Made by a program: the position numbers and the translations under genes. From Tolypeutes matacus (lineage: Eukaryota; Chordata; Mammalia; Cingulata; Chlamyphoridae), in contig JAKSZT010017954.1 of the NCBI GenBank assembly GCA_026826555.1, positions 7,100,556 to 7,164,555 on the forward strand: 64,000 nucleotides of DNA. The letters are read 5' to 3'. Positions 48,701-64,000 of the stretch are shown here, piece after piece (the first letter of the stretch is position 1; every line of letters starts with the position of its first letter). The notes beneath the pieces were generated by a model. It was not told the origin of the DNA and searched no databases. It was given only the letters and a program-made list of their open reading frames with translations.

Positions 48701-49361
48701 TTTGCAAACCTTCTTGAGCCACCCTTGCACTGCACGTTCGTTAGTAGGTTCTGGCCAAATACATTGTTGATGTTGCAGTTGTGTCCACTGCTTTACGACC
48801 CATTTTGAACTCAAGAAAATTGCTCGAATTTGCTTTTTGTCTAACATCATTTCCACAGTCCAAAATAAATATAAAATAAACAGCAAGTAATAAGCCATTA
48901 GCAAAAAATATATAAGGTGAGAAATGCACATTAAAATTATGTATAACATAACCACATTTATTTAAGAATGTATTCCAATATCAAACAGCAAATTTCAGCA
49001 GTGCAAAACCACAAATACTTTTGCACCAACCTAATACTTATATACTTTGTATTTCTAATATCTTTCCTTACCATCATAAGTAAGTTTAAATGATAGCTTC
49101 TGGGTGATATCCTTTGGAAAACGAAGCTTCCTTTTATCTGAGGGATGAACTTTGCTTGGACATTGATTTTTGGCAGGAGATCATGAATTTGAATTTAAAT
49201 TTACCAAGATAGAAAATATTTACTTACTTCTTCACCACCCAATCAGGAGAGAACAGTGCAGTAAAGAAGGATAAAGAGGTGTCGCTGCCATTGCATGAAA
49301 CTTGATCCTCCTAAACCAGCTCTCAGAGTAGGAGGGGCCCTGCTTATAACACAGAGCACTT

Positions 49362-49577
49362 GAGCAAAGTCCTGAGCAAAGTCCTGTCCGGGCTGCTGGT
49401 GCTTTCTGTCCCTGCGCGCCCGAGTAGGACTGCAGTATGTGAAGTGTATGAATGTTGGTGCACTTCTATAGTTACTGACCGCAGAGAATTTTATGTAAGA
49501 CGATAGAAAAAGCAGCGAGGAAGCAGAGCCCAGGTCACCTGGATGTGGGCACGCCCAGGTCACCTGGATGTGGGCAC
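49362..49577. repeat. Two small tandem duplications
   Basis: 'gagcaaagtcct' occurs twice head to tail at 49362-49385. A 25-bp unit starting 'gcccaggtcacctggatgtg' occurs twice exactly at 49528-49577. Neither belongs to a repeat family I know. Confidence 0.85.
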
Positions 49578-49914
49578 CCCCACGTCCACACGGGCCTTCC
49601 GTTGTGATCCAGGATCTTTCCAGTTGAGGGGGTCTGTCTACACTAAGGTCATTCCTTCTTTTTTTAAGTTAACATTTTAATCTTGAATCAGTTAGAGAGC
49701 CATTAATATTTTAGGTAATTGAACATAAATTTAGAATATTTCATACTCACTAAAATATAATTTCAGTTCAAAGCCAGGCATACTGAAAAACTTTCAAATC
49801 TGGAACGTAAAATGTAATCCTTTACCACGGTAAATACAACTGAGGCAGATCAGGAAATGATAGTAAAGAAATATCCCACAGAAACACATCGACAAGCACA
49901 GCACGCTGCGTTGT

Positions 49915-50270
49915 GCCTCTGTGACATAGCATGTGCTCTTCAGCCTGAAATGATTTCCCCACATTCTGTACCTCAGAAATACCCTTCCTCTTCACTCAGA
50001 ATATATATACCTGCTAGATAAGGCTCTTCTCTTGTACTCAGAGAAAGAATCACCCCCTCTTTAACTTCCATATGTTTATATATTTATGTTGTTTTCATTT
50101 CTCAACAATGTAGTAATTATTGTTTGTTGTCGTTTTACCTCTCTGCCTCACTTTCTAGACTATGAACTCCTTAAAGGTAGGGTTCTTTAAAAATAAAATC
50201 ACCTTTCTATCCTCAGAGCCCAACAGTGTAGGTACTTAATAAATATTGCTTGGATTAAATTAAACTAAAA
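49915..50270 (+). repeat. L2 LINE 3' end
   Basis: 'tagactatgaactccttaaa' (50157) and 'gtaggtacttaataaatatt' (50229) are the standard sense L2 3' blocks. The upstream part is more diverged. Confidence 0.65.
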
Positions 50271-50289
50271 ATATTTTAACTTCATTTTT

Positions 50290-50440
50290 TTCCCTATCAG
50301 TTAATAAAACATTTACTGAGTGCCGCTCCTCTCCTGGGTGCTGGAATGCATAGAGAACAGGCACACAGGCCTCCGTCCTCAGGAAGGCCACGTTGTGGTG
50401 ACAAAGACACAAACTAAAGCTGTAAACCAGCGAGGTACCT
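50290..50440 (-). repeat. L2 fragment
   Basis: 'catttactgagtgccgctcc' and 'gggtgctggaatgcatagag' match antisense L2 3' sequence. Confidence 0.6.
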
Positions 50441-50449
50441 GATGTGTCC

Positions 50450-53400
50450 AACGGTTGATGCTGGGGTTCTCGCTCTTAAACGTTACGCCGTACAGGTTGA
50501 ATGGACACTATATTCAGCAAATACGGATCGAAAGCTGCAGTGAGGAAAACGCCCCCACCCTCTGCTCCCACTCGCACTGAGGTGCATGAGACTGTGCGAC
50601 CTTCGTTCGGGGGCTCAGGGTTGGCTTGCTGGGGAGGAGTCGAGTCAGGTGATAGAGTCAGGTGCTATGGCTGCAGAGAGGGGACTGCTGAGGGTCTGTG
50701 GAGGTCAGAGGGTGCATACTCACCTCATCCTGGGGGGTGCTGAAGAGCCTTCCCTGGGGGTCAGATTTGAGCCCTCACAAGTGGGTAGAGCCCTGATGGG
50801 GGAGGGCCTTAAGGGACGGAAGTCTGCGGCAGGCATCCTGGGAACGTTTGGCTGGAATGAAGGCTGCAAGGAGAAGGCTGTAGGAGACTGGGACGGTAGG
50901 GGCCAGGTGCAGGGATTAGTGCTCATTATGGGGAGGGTTGAGGAGCAGTGACGGCCATTCTTGATGTCTTTTTTTAGCCCTGAAATTTAGAAATTGAAGT
51001 TTTAGGAGCCCATAAAATTTCACCTTCTGTCATAAGCAAAAATCTTCCTAGAAAGGTTCTTCAGACAGCTCTGGAATAGAACTGTGTGTGATCAGGATAC
51101 CAAAATCCTAGTGACTTTTCAGCAGGCCCCATTTGATGTTTTGTCCTTTCATACTTGAAATACATGAAGAGGGGGCTTTCTTTCCATTGTATTAGTGTAA
51201 TTGTTCCAGGCTGGTCTGTGGGACTTGAAGATAGCCGAGGTCATTTAAGCCAAAATTGTGCTCTGTTTATAAACCCTAGGTTTGTGCCAGCTTTTATGCA
51301 TGGTAAAGGTTTGATCTATATTCACAGTTTGCCAAAAATCATTGGAAATAATGGGTTGCTTTAAAGTAAATTCCTGGGAAGAAAAATGACAAACAAGTAT
51401 GTATGCGCACTAGGACATCAACCGAAATTAATACAACTAGTGAGAATTTCCCATATTCTTTCATACTCTATAGTGAGACATTCCCTAAGTACTTCACTTA
51501 CGAATACCTGAAGGACACCCTCATTACAGAGAACATTGCACTCTGTTCTATTTCTAAACTGCGGAGTTCTAAAAGAAAAAGATGGGTCTTTTTAGCACAA
51601 AAATGTAGGAAAGGTGGTTTTTCCCCAACTGTATACAGAAGCACTTACTCCTAATGGGGCCATGCCTTTACACGTGATGTCATGGTGGTCTTCCATTTAT
51701 CTGCTAGTGGGTTTTATGGGATCTGGCTCGTGGGGTAATCATGTAACCACTGTACTAGGTGTGGTCCTTGGATCTTCTGACCTTTGGAGAGAAGCACATC
51801 TTTTAGCTTCATCCAAGAGCATCTGTTTTGTACATTTCTGTCATGATAGTAGGATTTTGCCTGCAGTTGACATCCTGGCTCAGTGTTGTGTCCAGCATCC
51901 CTACCCCGGTCCTCACCTGGAGGCATTACCCCTCACTTCCTTGAGGATGCTGGTTCGCCTCCCCAGGAGTGTTCAGCAGCAGCTCTCCTCTTCCAGTCCC
52001 CGCCACTGGGTCCCGTCGCCAGAGAGATGAGCAGGGGTGCCTGGGGCAGCCCTCGGTGCTCTCCACTACCCTCTTCACACCCATTCATGTCGCTCTCACC
52101 TCCTCCTCTCACTTCACTGGGGGAAGGAGAGAGGGGTCCCTGGCACCTCGCAGCCACTGGTGAAATGTGGCATGGAATAGCTCTTAGGTCCCCGCAGTGC
52201 CTTGGCCTGGCGACCAGTCATCCATGCCAATGGCAGGTCACCAGAGGGAGTGGGCCAGGTGAGCCATGGGCTTGATCCTGCCTTCAAGGGGCATATTACC
52301 AGCCACTCAGCAGTGTAAAGAAGGGCCAGAGTGGGTGTTCAGACCCTGAGGAAAGCCTAAAGATGGGAAACTCTCCTCCCTTGGATGGGGTTTTCATTGG
52401 ACACCCACACTGTTCTGGTAGTTGGAGGTTTGTGGTCTTCCACCTGCAGCCAGAAAGAGATTAGAGACAATGTGGAAGGAGTGGCAAAATGGGGGGCGCT
52501 TAGGGGCAGCTGTGGGTTTCAGTAAATACCACTGCCAAGGAGGGGCTTTGCCAGCCTCCCCTCAAGAATGTCTGGGGAAGGATGGCAGAGGCCGGGCAGC
52601 CACCGTCTCAGCTAAGTCCACAGCCCTTGTTGCTTTTCTGCTCTTTCACCCACTGGCTATTTGCTTTGCCTATTTTCAGCTAGACCTGTCCAACTCAAAA
52701 CACTGCGGAAAAAAAGAAATGCATTTCCAGGGGAAGGTGCTGGAAAGTGAGAATCATTTAAAGAGTTTATTTCAAAAGGAGAAAGAAAAACAGTTATCTT
52801 TGCAAACTAAAAATATAAGGCAAACTCTGGTCCCAGGGGGAATACCATAAAAGCACTAGCATGTGTAGTTGACAGTACACATTTAAATTTATGTTTGCAC
52901 CTTCGGTGTCAGATGTTGGTGGGATGGGTTGGGGAGCCTTAGGAGGCTTGACTTTTGACTGGAAGTTTAGCACTTGCTAAACAGAAATTTATTTCTCTAA
53001 ATGTCAAGTGTGTCTCATCAGCCAAAATGGAAAGGGGGGAAGGAGGGAAAAGCCAAGAAGAAACATCTGTGTGTTGTTAAATAACATTTGCTCCATTTGC
53101 AATTGAAACACTTCCCTTTTGTATAGTCAAGAACTGTGTTTTAAAAGGGAAAAATCAACATGTCGGCCATTGTTTTTTTCATTTTGCGCCATAAAAGACT
53201 TTGTCAAGATTAAGGGAAACATTCATTTTCAGACTGGTGGTGGCCTAGATTGCTTTCCTGATTTGCAGCCTCCATTGGCTTTCTCCCCGCCATGGGCATT
53301 GCTGCTTGAGGCAAAGGCTGCTCCGCCATCTCTCCCCATCCACCATTGACCCATTCACCAGCGTGCGCTTTCCCTGAACGTGATGGGGACAGGACAAGAA

Positions 53401-53527
53401 TATGGGATGGCTGATGCCAGGGCACGTTGTTGGGACCGTGATTCGGTTTTGGACTTTGCTTTCCCCTCCCTGTTCCACTCTCATATGTCATTCATTGCCT
53501 GTGGTTTTGTCTCTGCTCTCCCCCATA
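50450..53527. other. Intronic sequence upstream of exon 7
   Basis: GC-richer unique sequence. The open frames here (for example 52422-52850 and 51883-52275) have no recognisable similarity. The last part has a pyrimidine-rich tract leading to the exon 7 acceptor. Confidence 0.55.
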
Positions 53528-53530
53528 CAG

Positions 53531-53990
53531 ATCCGGAGTTAGGTGTTGGCACGCTACCCGAACATGACAGCCAGGATGCAGGGCCGATTGTCCCCAAGAT
53601 ATCTGGTCTAGAGAGAAGCCAGGAGAAGAGCCAGGACTGTTGCAAAGAGCCAGTCTTTGAGCCCGTGGTGCTTAAAGACCCCTGCCCTCAGGTCCCCCCG
53701 CCACTCCCCCAGTCCCAGGCGGACCCTCAGCCCCACGCTCCTTCCCCAGACCCTGACTTGGTGCAGCACACAGAGGCCCTGCCTCAGCCCCCACCTCCAA
53801 GTACTCGGCCACCACAGGCCCCCCCAGAGGCCCAGCTTCAGCCCGCCCCACAGCCTCAGGTGCAGAGGCCACCCAGGCCGCAGTCCCCCACCCAGCTGCT
53901 CCATCAGAGCCTCCCGCCTGTGCAGGCCCACCCCTCAGCTCAGCCATTGTCAGCCTACAACAGCAGTAGCTTAAGCCTCAACAGTTTAAG
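53531..53990 (+). CDS. AUTS2: AUTS2 exon 7 (proline-rich region)
   Basis: This coding exon has an AG acceptor at 53529-53530 and a GTGAGC donor at 53991. It starts with two bases completing a split codon (Asp, if the upstream exon ends in G) and continues [34 protein letters not shown], a long Pro/Gln-rich stretch and [12 protein letters not shown], ending with two bases of a Ser codon. This matches the AUTS2 protein in order. It belongs to the first proline-rich domain, probably disordered. AUTS2 acts in the nucleus with a PRC1-type complex and in neurons also affects the cytoskeleton, per published work. The frame is open without stops. ORF prediction would extend it upstream to an ATG at 53380, but that part is intron. 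Exon number is by recall of the human gene. Confidence 0.95.
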
Positions 53991-58724
<4,734 letters not shown>

Positions 58725-58769
58725 TTTGACAAATACCCTACAAAAGTTGACCCATTCTACCGGCACAGT
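58725..58769 (+). CDS. AUTS2: AUTS2 exon 10 (45-nt exon)
   Basis: A short in-frame exon of 15 codons, FDKYPTKVDPFYRHS, preceded by 'cctttacag' and followed by a good GTGAGT donor. It is phase 0 on both sides, so skipping it would keep the reading frame. The sequence matches the AUTS2 segment between the His-X exon and the LFHSYPPA segment. It was recognised only by protein match and splice sites, because it is too short to show as an open frame. Confidence 0.93.
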
Positions 58770-60986
58770 GTGAGTTTTATTACCATGCTTCCCATTTAAT
58801 GTAACTTCGTTTCCATTTTTGTGCTTTTGCCACAGAACAGTAAATGACTAGCAGCAGTCCTTAATCATCTCTGCAAAGAGTTCCCATTTCTCCTTTTCAC
58901 TTTGGATGCTTGCTTTTGTGGCGTTTTGCTTTTGGTAAAGATGCAGTATCATCTTCTGAATCAAAAGATCATAAGCATTCCTATGAGTTGTAAGCAAAGC
59001 CGGACTTCCCTGAAAGGCAGTTAGGCACCTGTCCTGCAAAGTGGGGTGTCTGCAGTTGAGTCATAGGGAGACTACAATGACAGGATTGAAAACTCATCAA
59101 TTTAAATGCCATTAAGACAGAATTCCCGGAGCTCAACATGAATTATTTTCTGCAAATAGAAAGTTCCTTGTCTTTTTTACTTATAACTCTCCAAAAAAAC
59201 AGGTTTTCATTCCTCTAGACCAATGTGGTACCCTCTTCCACATGGCTGGTATGTGGTATCGTTCTCCTGAGCGCCTTACAATTGAAAATTTTTTAAATAT
59301 TTAAATAAAACAAAGTCTTTTCAATGAATGATATTTCCCTCTTTAAACTTGTTCCTTATTTTTAAAAAATAACTTGAAAAGATTTTGGAACCACAGTTGG
59401 TACTATCCTAAGTTATATGTTCAGTTACTTCTAAGAACTTCTTTTTATACAAAGACCTTGAACATCTTACCATGATGTTTTGATAAAGGGGTGAATACTG
59501 CATCATTTTTACCTGAAATTTTGCAAGTTCCTTTGCTCGTGGTTCATTTGTAATTTTTTAATGAAACCAGGAAAAAGGAAGATTAATAATTGCTTGAAGC
59601 TTCATCGTACTCAACTATTCTTGCTTTGATTTTTAGATTTTGTTATCCTATCATTTGAGTAAAGCGCTTCTTAATAGAGCAGCAAAGCCTGTGTATTCAT
59701 TCATACCCTGAACCTGATAATTAGATACCGTATCAGTCCTGAGTGTAGCTGAGAAGTCAAGACTAGAAAATACTAGAAATCAATTAAGAATTACTCTGGA
59801 GGTATTCAGACATAATATTAGGAAGTCCCTTTCAGAAAGGAATGAGAAAAGTGTGTTTGAGTGACCTCCCCTCCTCCCATTGTAACAGCCCTGTTCTGCT
59901 CAGTGCTATGACACAAAAGCATTTTTTAAGTGCATATGCAGAATCCAGCAGACATATGGGTTTCCTCTTTGTTCTGTCTCATGAATGGTGTCATCCTTCA
60001 TAATCATCTAGGTTCTGTCTTTTGTATGTATCTTATTGATTGAAATTAAGGACCAGCTAATAAAGTGATTCTTAACAAAAAGTTTAACACGCCTGGCAGG
60101 TGGCTCAGATATGCTTCCTAGGACCAAATGCAGTGCCTTTGTATATACACTGAACAAGTCGTTCTGTGACCTCATTCTTAAGTTGGAATAGAATCATTCT
60201 TGAGGATTTCACAACCACAGCCATCCTTAGGCCCCCTGCCTGGAGATCCCTGAATCAAGGCCACACAACTTGAAGGATTTTCTTATATGCTTCCTTTTTC
60301 CAAACTCTGAAGTTGAGGCCATAATTTGTAAAGGTCTAGACCTTACTAACACCTCAAAATAAAATCTCTCAATCACAAGGGCATTAGCCTTGTTCCCTGC
60401 CTTCACAGTTATTACCAGACCAAGTCCTATCAGTCCCATTGCTAAAAATACACATATTCCACAGAGAGTCCTAGGGTGAAATGGCAGAAAACCCCAAAAG
60501 GCCCGGACTTCTAGAAGTTTTATGTCTTAGGTATTTCAAGTTTTAGTCAAGGGGCGGTACTCAGCTATATTCTAAGAGGGTCAGTAACGGAATAAAGTGA
60601 AAGGAAAATAGTGAGAACATCCAGTATGCATTGAATATATTAAAGGAAAAAAATATCCACCTGGAGGCAGAGTAACAGAAATTTGTGTTGTAGTGTGGCA
60701 AGGATTTAATTACTCTGTTTTATACAGCGTTCTGTGGGAGAGTTTCATATTAGTTATAGCAGATGACATATAAAGCACATAGTCTTCCCTGCCTTGGGGA
60801 TTAGGACGTTATAAGGGGAATTAAGATGCAATGCACTCAAGTATCTAAAACACAATTTTAGACTTAAAAGTAGTTTCAAATGAGGGCACTTGGCTTGCAA
60901 TCACTGTTTAAGTGGATTTATAGTTCAATATCAATTAGTCTGAAAAACTTTGCTGCATCATTGAAGGGAACATTATGAACCAGTGC

Positions 60987-61051
60987 ATGCTTTGGAAACA
61001 GTGTGAAGTGTGTAACTGTGTAATGCTTTGGAAACAGTGTGAAGTGTGTAA
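60987..61051. repeat. 29-bp direct repeat, period 36
   Basis: A unit starting 'atgctttggaaacagtgtga' and ending 'gtgtgtaa' occurs at 60987-61015 and, identical, at 61023-61051, with a 7-nt spacer 'ctgtgta'. This is a recent tandem duplication in intron 10. Confidence 0.92.
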
Positions 61052-61831
61052 TTCAGTTACTTACCTAGAGTAGCTTACATGCAGAAATGCATCATTCAGG
61101 AAAGTTTCAATTATTATAGTACTTGTGACAGATTATGCAACCATAGGGTGGGGCATTACTTAAATATCCATGTGGTGATCAAAGTAAATGGAGCCCCAGA
61201 GCAAAAGAATCTCAGAAATACTAAATCTTTAGGAGAGAGAGATGTTTTCATTGTCTTCAGTATTACTGTATATTTCTTCCCTCAGTTGTGTCCTCTATAA
61301 GCTATTGATTCAAGAAAATTCATATTCTTAATTCAAAATCATTCTTTCCCTTTCATTGCATGATCAGGCTCACATGTCTAGGGCTTGGCTTGAGTAGCCT
61401 CCAATGAGCCCGTGTGTTAAATTGCAGATAATGCAGAATTGGCCATAAGAATTTGGACTTCACATGCTAATACAGAAGTGCTTCGAGTACCTGAAACTCT
61501 GGGAAACAACAAGAATAACTTGCAACTAGATAGCATTATCCCAGACTTGGGTTATTGCTATGCTATTGTAATCCATCTTATAGAAAAATGGGTAGCTCCA
61601 TTTAAAGTATATACCAAATCATCTTATTTTACCCTTCCACACAGATTTATCGTTTCTGATGAGTGAATTACATTATCCTCTGCAACTGCCACTTCTAGAA
61701 TAACCTAATGAAGCAAGGAATGTGAATACCTTCTCATTTCCTCAACAAACTTTGCAAATCTAAAACTACTGATTGAGTTTTAATGGTATAAAATCCTGGA
61801 ACTCATAAGAACTTATTTCTTTTTCTACTTT

Positions 61832-61835
<4 letters not shown>

Positions 61836-61868
<33 letters not shown>

Positions 61869-61875
61869 GTCTCTC
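61836..61875. repeat. CT/CTGT simple repeat
   Basis: Alternating 'ctctct' and 'ctgtct' units form a pyrimidine-rich microsatellite about 380 bp upstream of exon 11. Confidence 0.85.
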
Positions 61876-62200
61876 CTGATTAACTTGTAATTTTTCTGGG
61901 CCTCTTATTTGGCTCAGCACCCCTCCTGATTTTGATATGCATTAAAATCTCTAGCCATTAAGGACTTCTATCCAGTTTAACAATTAATAATTAGGAAAGC
62001 TCCCTTTCAAATGATGTCCTCATCTAGGACATCATTTGTTGGCTGACTGATTCTGAACTACTTTTACCTTTTTAAGTTAAACATTCATGGCACATCTGTG
62101 TGATCATTTCATCGTGGCTTCTTTTACTAATAGCATCAAACTGAGATTACTTGGCTTGCTAGACTTGTTGTCTTTCTATGGGAAGGGAATTTGAATATAG

Positions 62201-62365
<165 letters not shown>

Positions 62366-62711
62366 TGAAAACACACAGGCATGTTTATAAGTGGAATCTC
62401 AGGCTGGGGTGCAGGTGGGCTCTGCAGCCTCTCGTCTGCCAGGGATTAATTTTTCATATTCAAAGTAACCATTGGGATTAGAGTGAGAACATTTTATTCT
62501 AGTCCATCTACCTTAAAACCTCAACAAAAATTTAATTTTCAATCTGCACTATCCATGTAATCTCAGTTGAGTCAGGATTTCCTGTGCTTCTTAAAATATG
62601 CAGAATATATATATGTTTGGTTTTTTTCCCCCCACAGATACTGTGGACATAAGCTTCTGGTCAGCAATTCTATGACATGTCAGCTATATGTGCATCAAGT
62701 TGCCCTTTTTT

Positions 62712-63185
62712 TTTTTAACTTTTTATTTTGAAATACATTCAAACTTACAAGACACTTAAAAAAATAAGACAAACCCCATACAGAGAACTCCAAGATATCC
62801 CTATCCCCGAGATCCCCAGATCTTCCAATTTAAACTTTTCACCATATTTGCCATATCATTCTTGCTATCTATCCATCTGTCTCCTGTCTATCTTCTCACC
62901 AGTCCGTTTTCTGATAACTTGAGTGTAGGTTGTATACATGATGCTTCTTGAACACATAATACTGCCATGTACATTTCCTAAGAACAGAATATTCACTTAT
63001 GTAACCACCTTAAGTGCAGTTATCAAGGTCAAGCAATTTAACATTGATATAAACCTTAGAGATGGTATATCAATTTTTTCATATATCCCAATAATGTCCC
63101 TTTAAGCCTTTTCTGCTTCCTTTCTAGATTCCATCCAGTATCATGATGTGCAGCATTTAATGGTCATTGTCTCTTTCGTTCCTCT
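62712..63185 (-). repeat. Old L1 3' UTR, antisense
   Basis: After a T run, 'tattttgaaatacattcaaa', 'ccccagatcttccaatttaa' and 'gcttcctttctagattccat' follow the same antisense old-L1 3' pattern as 7555 and 20840. Confidence 0.65.
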
Positions 63186-63189
63186 TTTT

Positions 63190-64000
63190 TCCCTTTTATT
63201 TATTCATTTATTTATTTTTAATTTTTTATTGTTGGAACATATATATAAAACATAGACTTTCCCATCTCTACCACTCCCAAGCACACCGTTCAGTGGGATT
63301 AATTACACTCACAATATTGTGGTACCTCACCACCTTTCATTGCTAAAACTTTCCCATCTCCCCAAACAGAAACCCTACACCCATTATGCACTAACTACCC
63401 ATTCCCCATGCCCCCCACCCTTGGCAATGTGCTCTAATTTCTGTCTGTGAGTTTGCCTACACTCTGATATTTTCTTTGTAGTTACCATGGGGCTTAAATT
63501 TAACATCCTAGGTTTATAACAATCTCTTTGCTGTCATACCAGCTTAACTTGAGTAGTATACATAAAATATTCCTCTAACCCTCTGTCCCCCCACCTTTAT
63601 GTAGTTCTTCTCACAAATTACATGCTTATACCTTATGAGTCTAAAACCACTGAAATATGGATCCTGTAGGAAGTAAAAAGTGGAGTTACAAACTGAAAAT
63701 ATAATAGTGCTGGTATCTGTATTTACCCATGTTCTTACCCTCACCAGAGATCTTTGTTTCTTCATGTGGCTTCAGTTTACTATCTGTTGTCCCATTCTTT
63801 CAATCTGCAGAACTCTCTTTAGCATCTCTTATAGGACTGCTCTAGTGGTAAGCTTTTGTTTATCTAGGAATATCTTAATTGTTCCTTCTTTTTTGAAAGA
63901 AATAGATTTTTTGCCAGATACAGAATTCTTGTTTGGTAGTTTTTTGCTCTTAGCAATTTAAATGTGTCATTCTACTACCTTCTTGCCTCCGTGGTTTCCA
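63190..64000 (-). mobile_element. L1 3' region, antisense, runs off the window
   Basis: 'ttcaatctgcagaactctct' (63800), 'agcttttgtttatctaggaa' (63851) and 'ccttcttgcctccgtggttt' (63978) are well known antisense L1 3' blocks. The left end is T-rich with TTTA repeats. The 93-codon open frame near the end is chance within the L1. Confidence 0.75.

Larger units (their letters stand above)
47680..48850 (-). pseudogene. Mariner transposase pseudogene
   Basis: It can be followed from an ATG-ATG start at 48850 (MMLDKKQIRAIF) to a stop at 47680-47682 (..CNGSYFDE). That is about 1015 bp without the SINE, near the 343 residues of Hsmar1 transposase. A helix-turn-helix part is clear on the minus strand at 48312-48503 (REVAEDLHVDHSTVIRHLKQ). 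The catalytic core has the first Asp (VTCD, near 48252) and third Asp (YSTDLSPTDYH, near 47885). At the second, the usual DN pair reads HNMPDH with one codon missing, so that Asp is gone. There are also several frameshifts, a stop after VYDNR, and the SINE insertion. DD34D-type cut-and-paste activity is therefore lost. Confidence 0.9.
47607..49034 (-). mobile_element. Hsmar1-like mariner transposon, nearly full length
   Basis: Both ends begin with the same 17-nt terminal repeat 'ttaggttggtgcaaaag' (the right end inverted), flanked by TA dinucleotides at 47605-47606 and 49035-49036, the mariner target duplication. The span is 1428 bp. Removing the nested SINE and its 11-bp duplication leaves about 1272 bp, close to the roughly 1.29 kb of the human Hsmar1 consensus as I recall it. 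The transposase lies on the minus strand and is dead (see separate entry). A DAS-type SINE at 48556-48700 inserted later, so the mariner predates it. Confidence 0.93.
1..53530 (+). other. AUTS2: AUTS2 intron 6 (3' part)
   Basis: This is the long intron upstream of the first recognisable exon. It ends in a pyrimidine-rich tract and a CAG acceptor at 53528-53530. All longer open frames in it are short, start at random ATGs, overlap repeats or lack recognisable protein similarity, so I see no exon or independent gene. Its content is mostly interspersed repeats, listed separately, between blocks of unique sequence. The intron number comes from matching the following exon to human exon 7 from memory. 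AUTS2 introns are known to be very large, which fits. Confidence 0.85.

Noticed and set aside
1..53530. Search for AUTS2 exon 6 or an alternative exon
   Set aside because: No frame matched the AUTS2 segment expected before exon 7. It most likely lies upstream of the window.
53608..53947. Minus-strand open frames opposite exon 7
   Set aside because: They are shadows of the GC-rich, proline-coding exon on the + strand.
60987..61051. Direct repeat with spacer as a CRISPR-like unit
   Set aside because: There are only two copies, in an intron of a mammalian gene. It is a simple tandem duplication.

Overview
The window is mammalian nuclear DNA holding the middle of one large gene, AUTS2, on the + strand. 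Nothing bacterial or operon-like is present. The interspersed repeats point to a xenarthran (armadillo, sloth or anteater). There are many tRNA-headed SINEs of the armadillo DAS type, a lineage-type L1 and an ERVL/MaLR-like LTR family, over a layer of ancient repeats shared by placental mammals (MIR, L2, MER5A, L1ME-type). The species cannot be fixed from sequence alone.

Layout. Positions 1-53530 are one long intron, called intron 6 by comparison with the human 19-exon model. I found no exon in it. Its clearest contents are dimeric and long-bodied DAS-type SINEs, antisense L1 fragments, a solo LTR with a 5-bp target duplication (43386-44025), a hAT-type MITE nested in an L1 (28930-29138), and a nearly full-length Hsmar1-like mariner (47607-49034) broken by a later SINE. 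That SINE contains a 10-N gap.

From 53531 the coding part begins. Five exons were placed by protein match and splice signals: 53531-53990, 55440-55693, 56821-57041, 58725-58769 and 62255-62350 (exons 7-11). Their phases fit exactly (2/2, 1/1, 2/0, 0/0, 0/0), giving 358 complete codons with no stop or frameshift. They encode the proline-rich centre of AUTS2, a PPPY motif and the His-X repeat. The first six exons lie upstream of the window and the remaining 3' exons downstream.

AUTS2 is a nuclear regulator that, by published work, joins a non-canonical PRC1 complex and recruits P300/CBP. The segment here contains the region tied to P300 binding. The intron is otherwise ordinary AT-rich intronic DNA. 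Some repeat-free blocks look like possible conserved regulatory elements, but this cannot be tested without an alignment.
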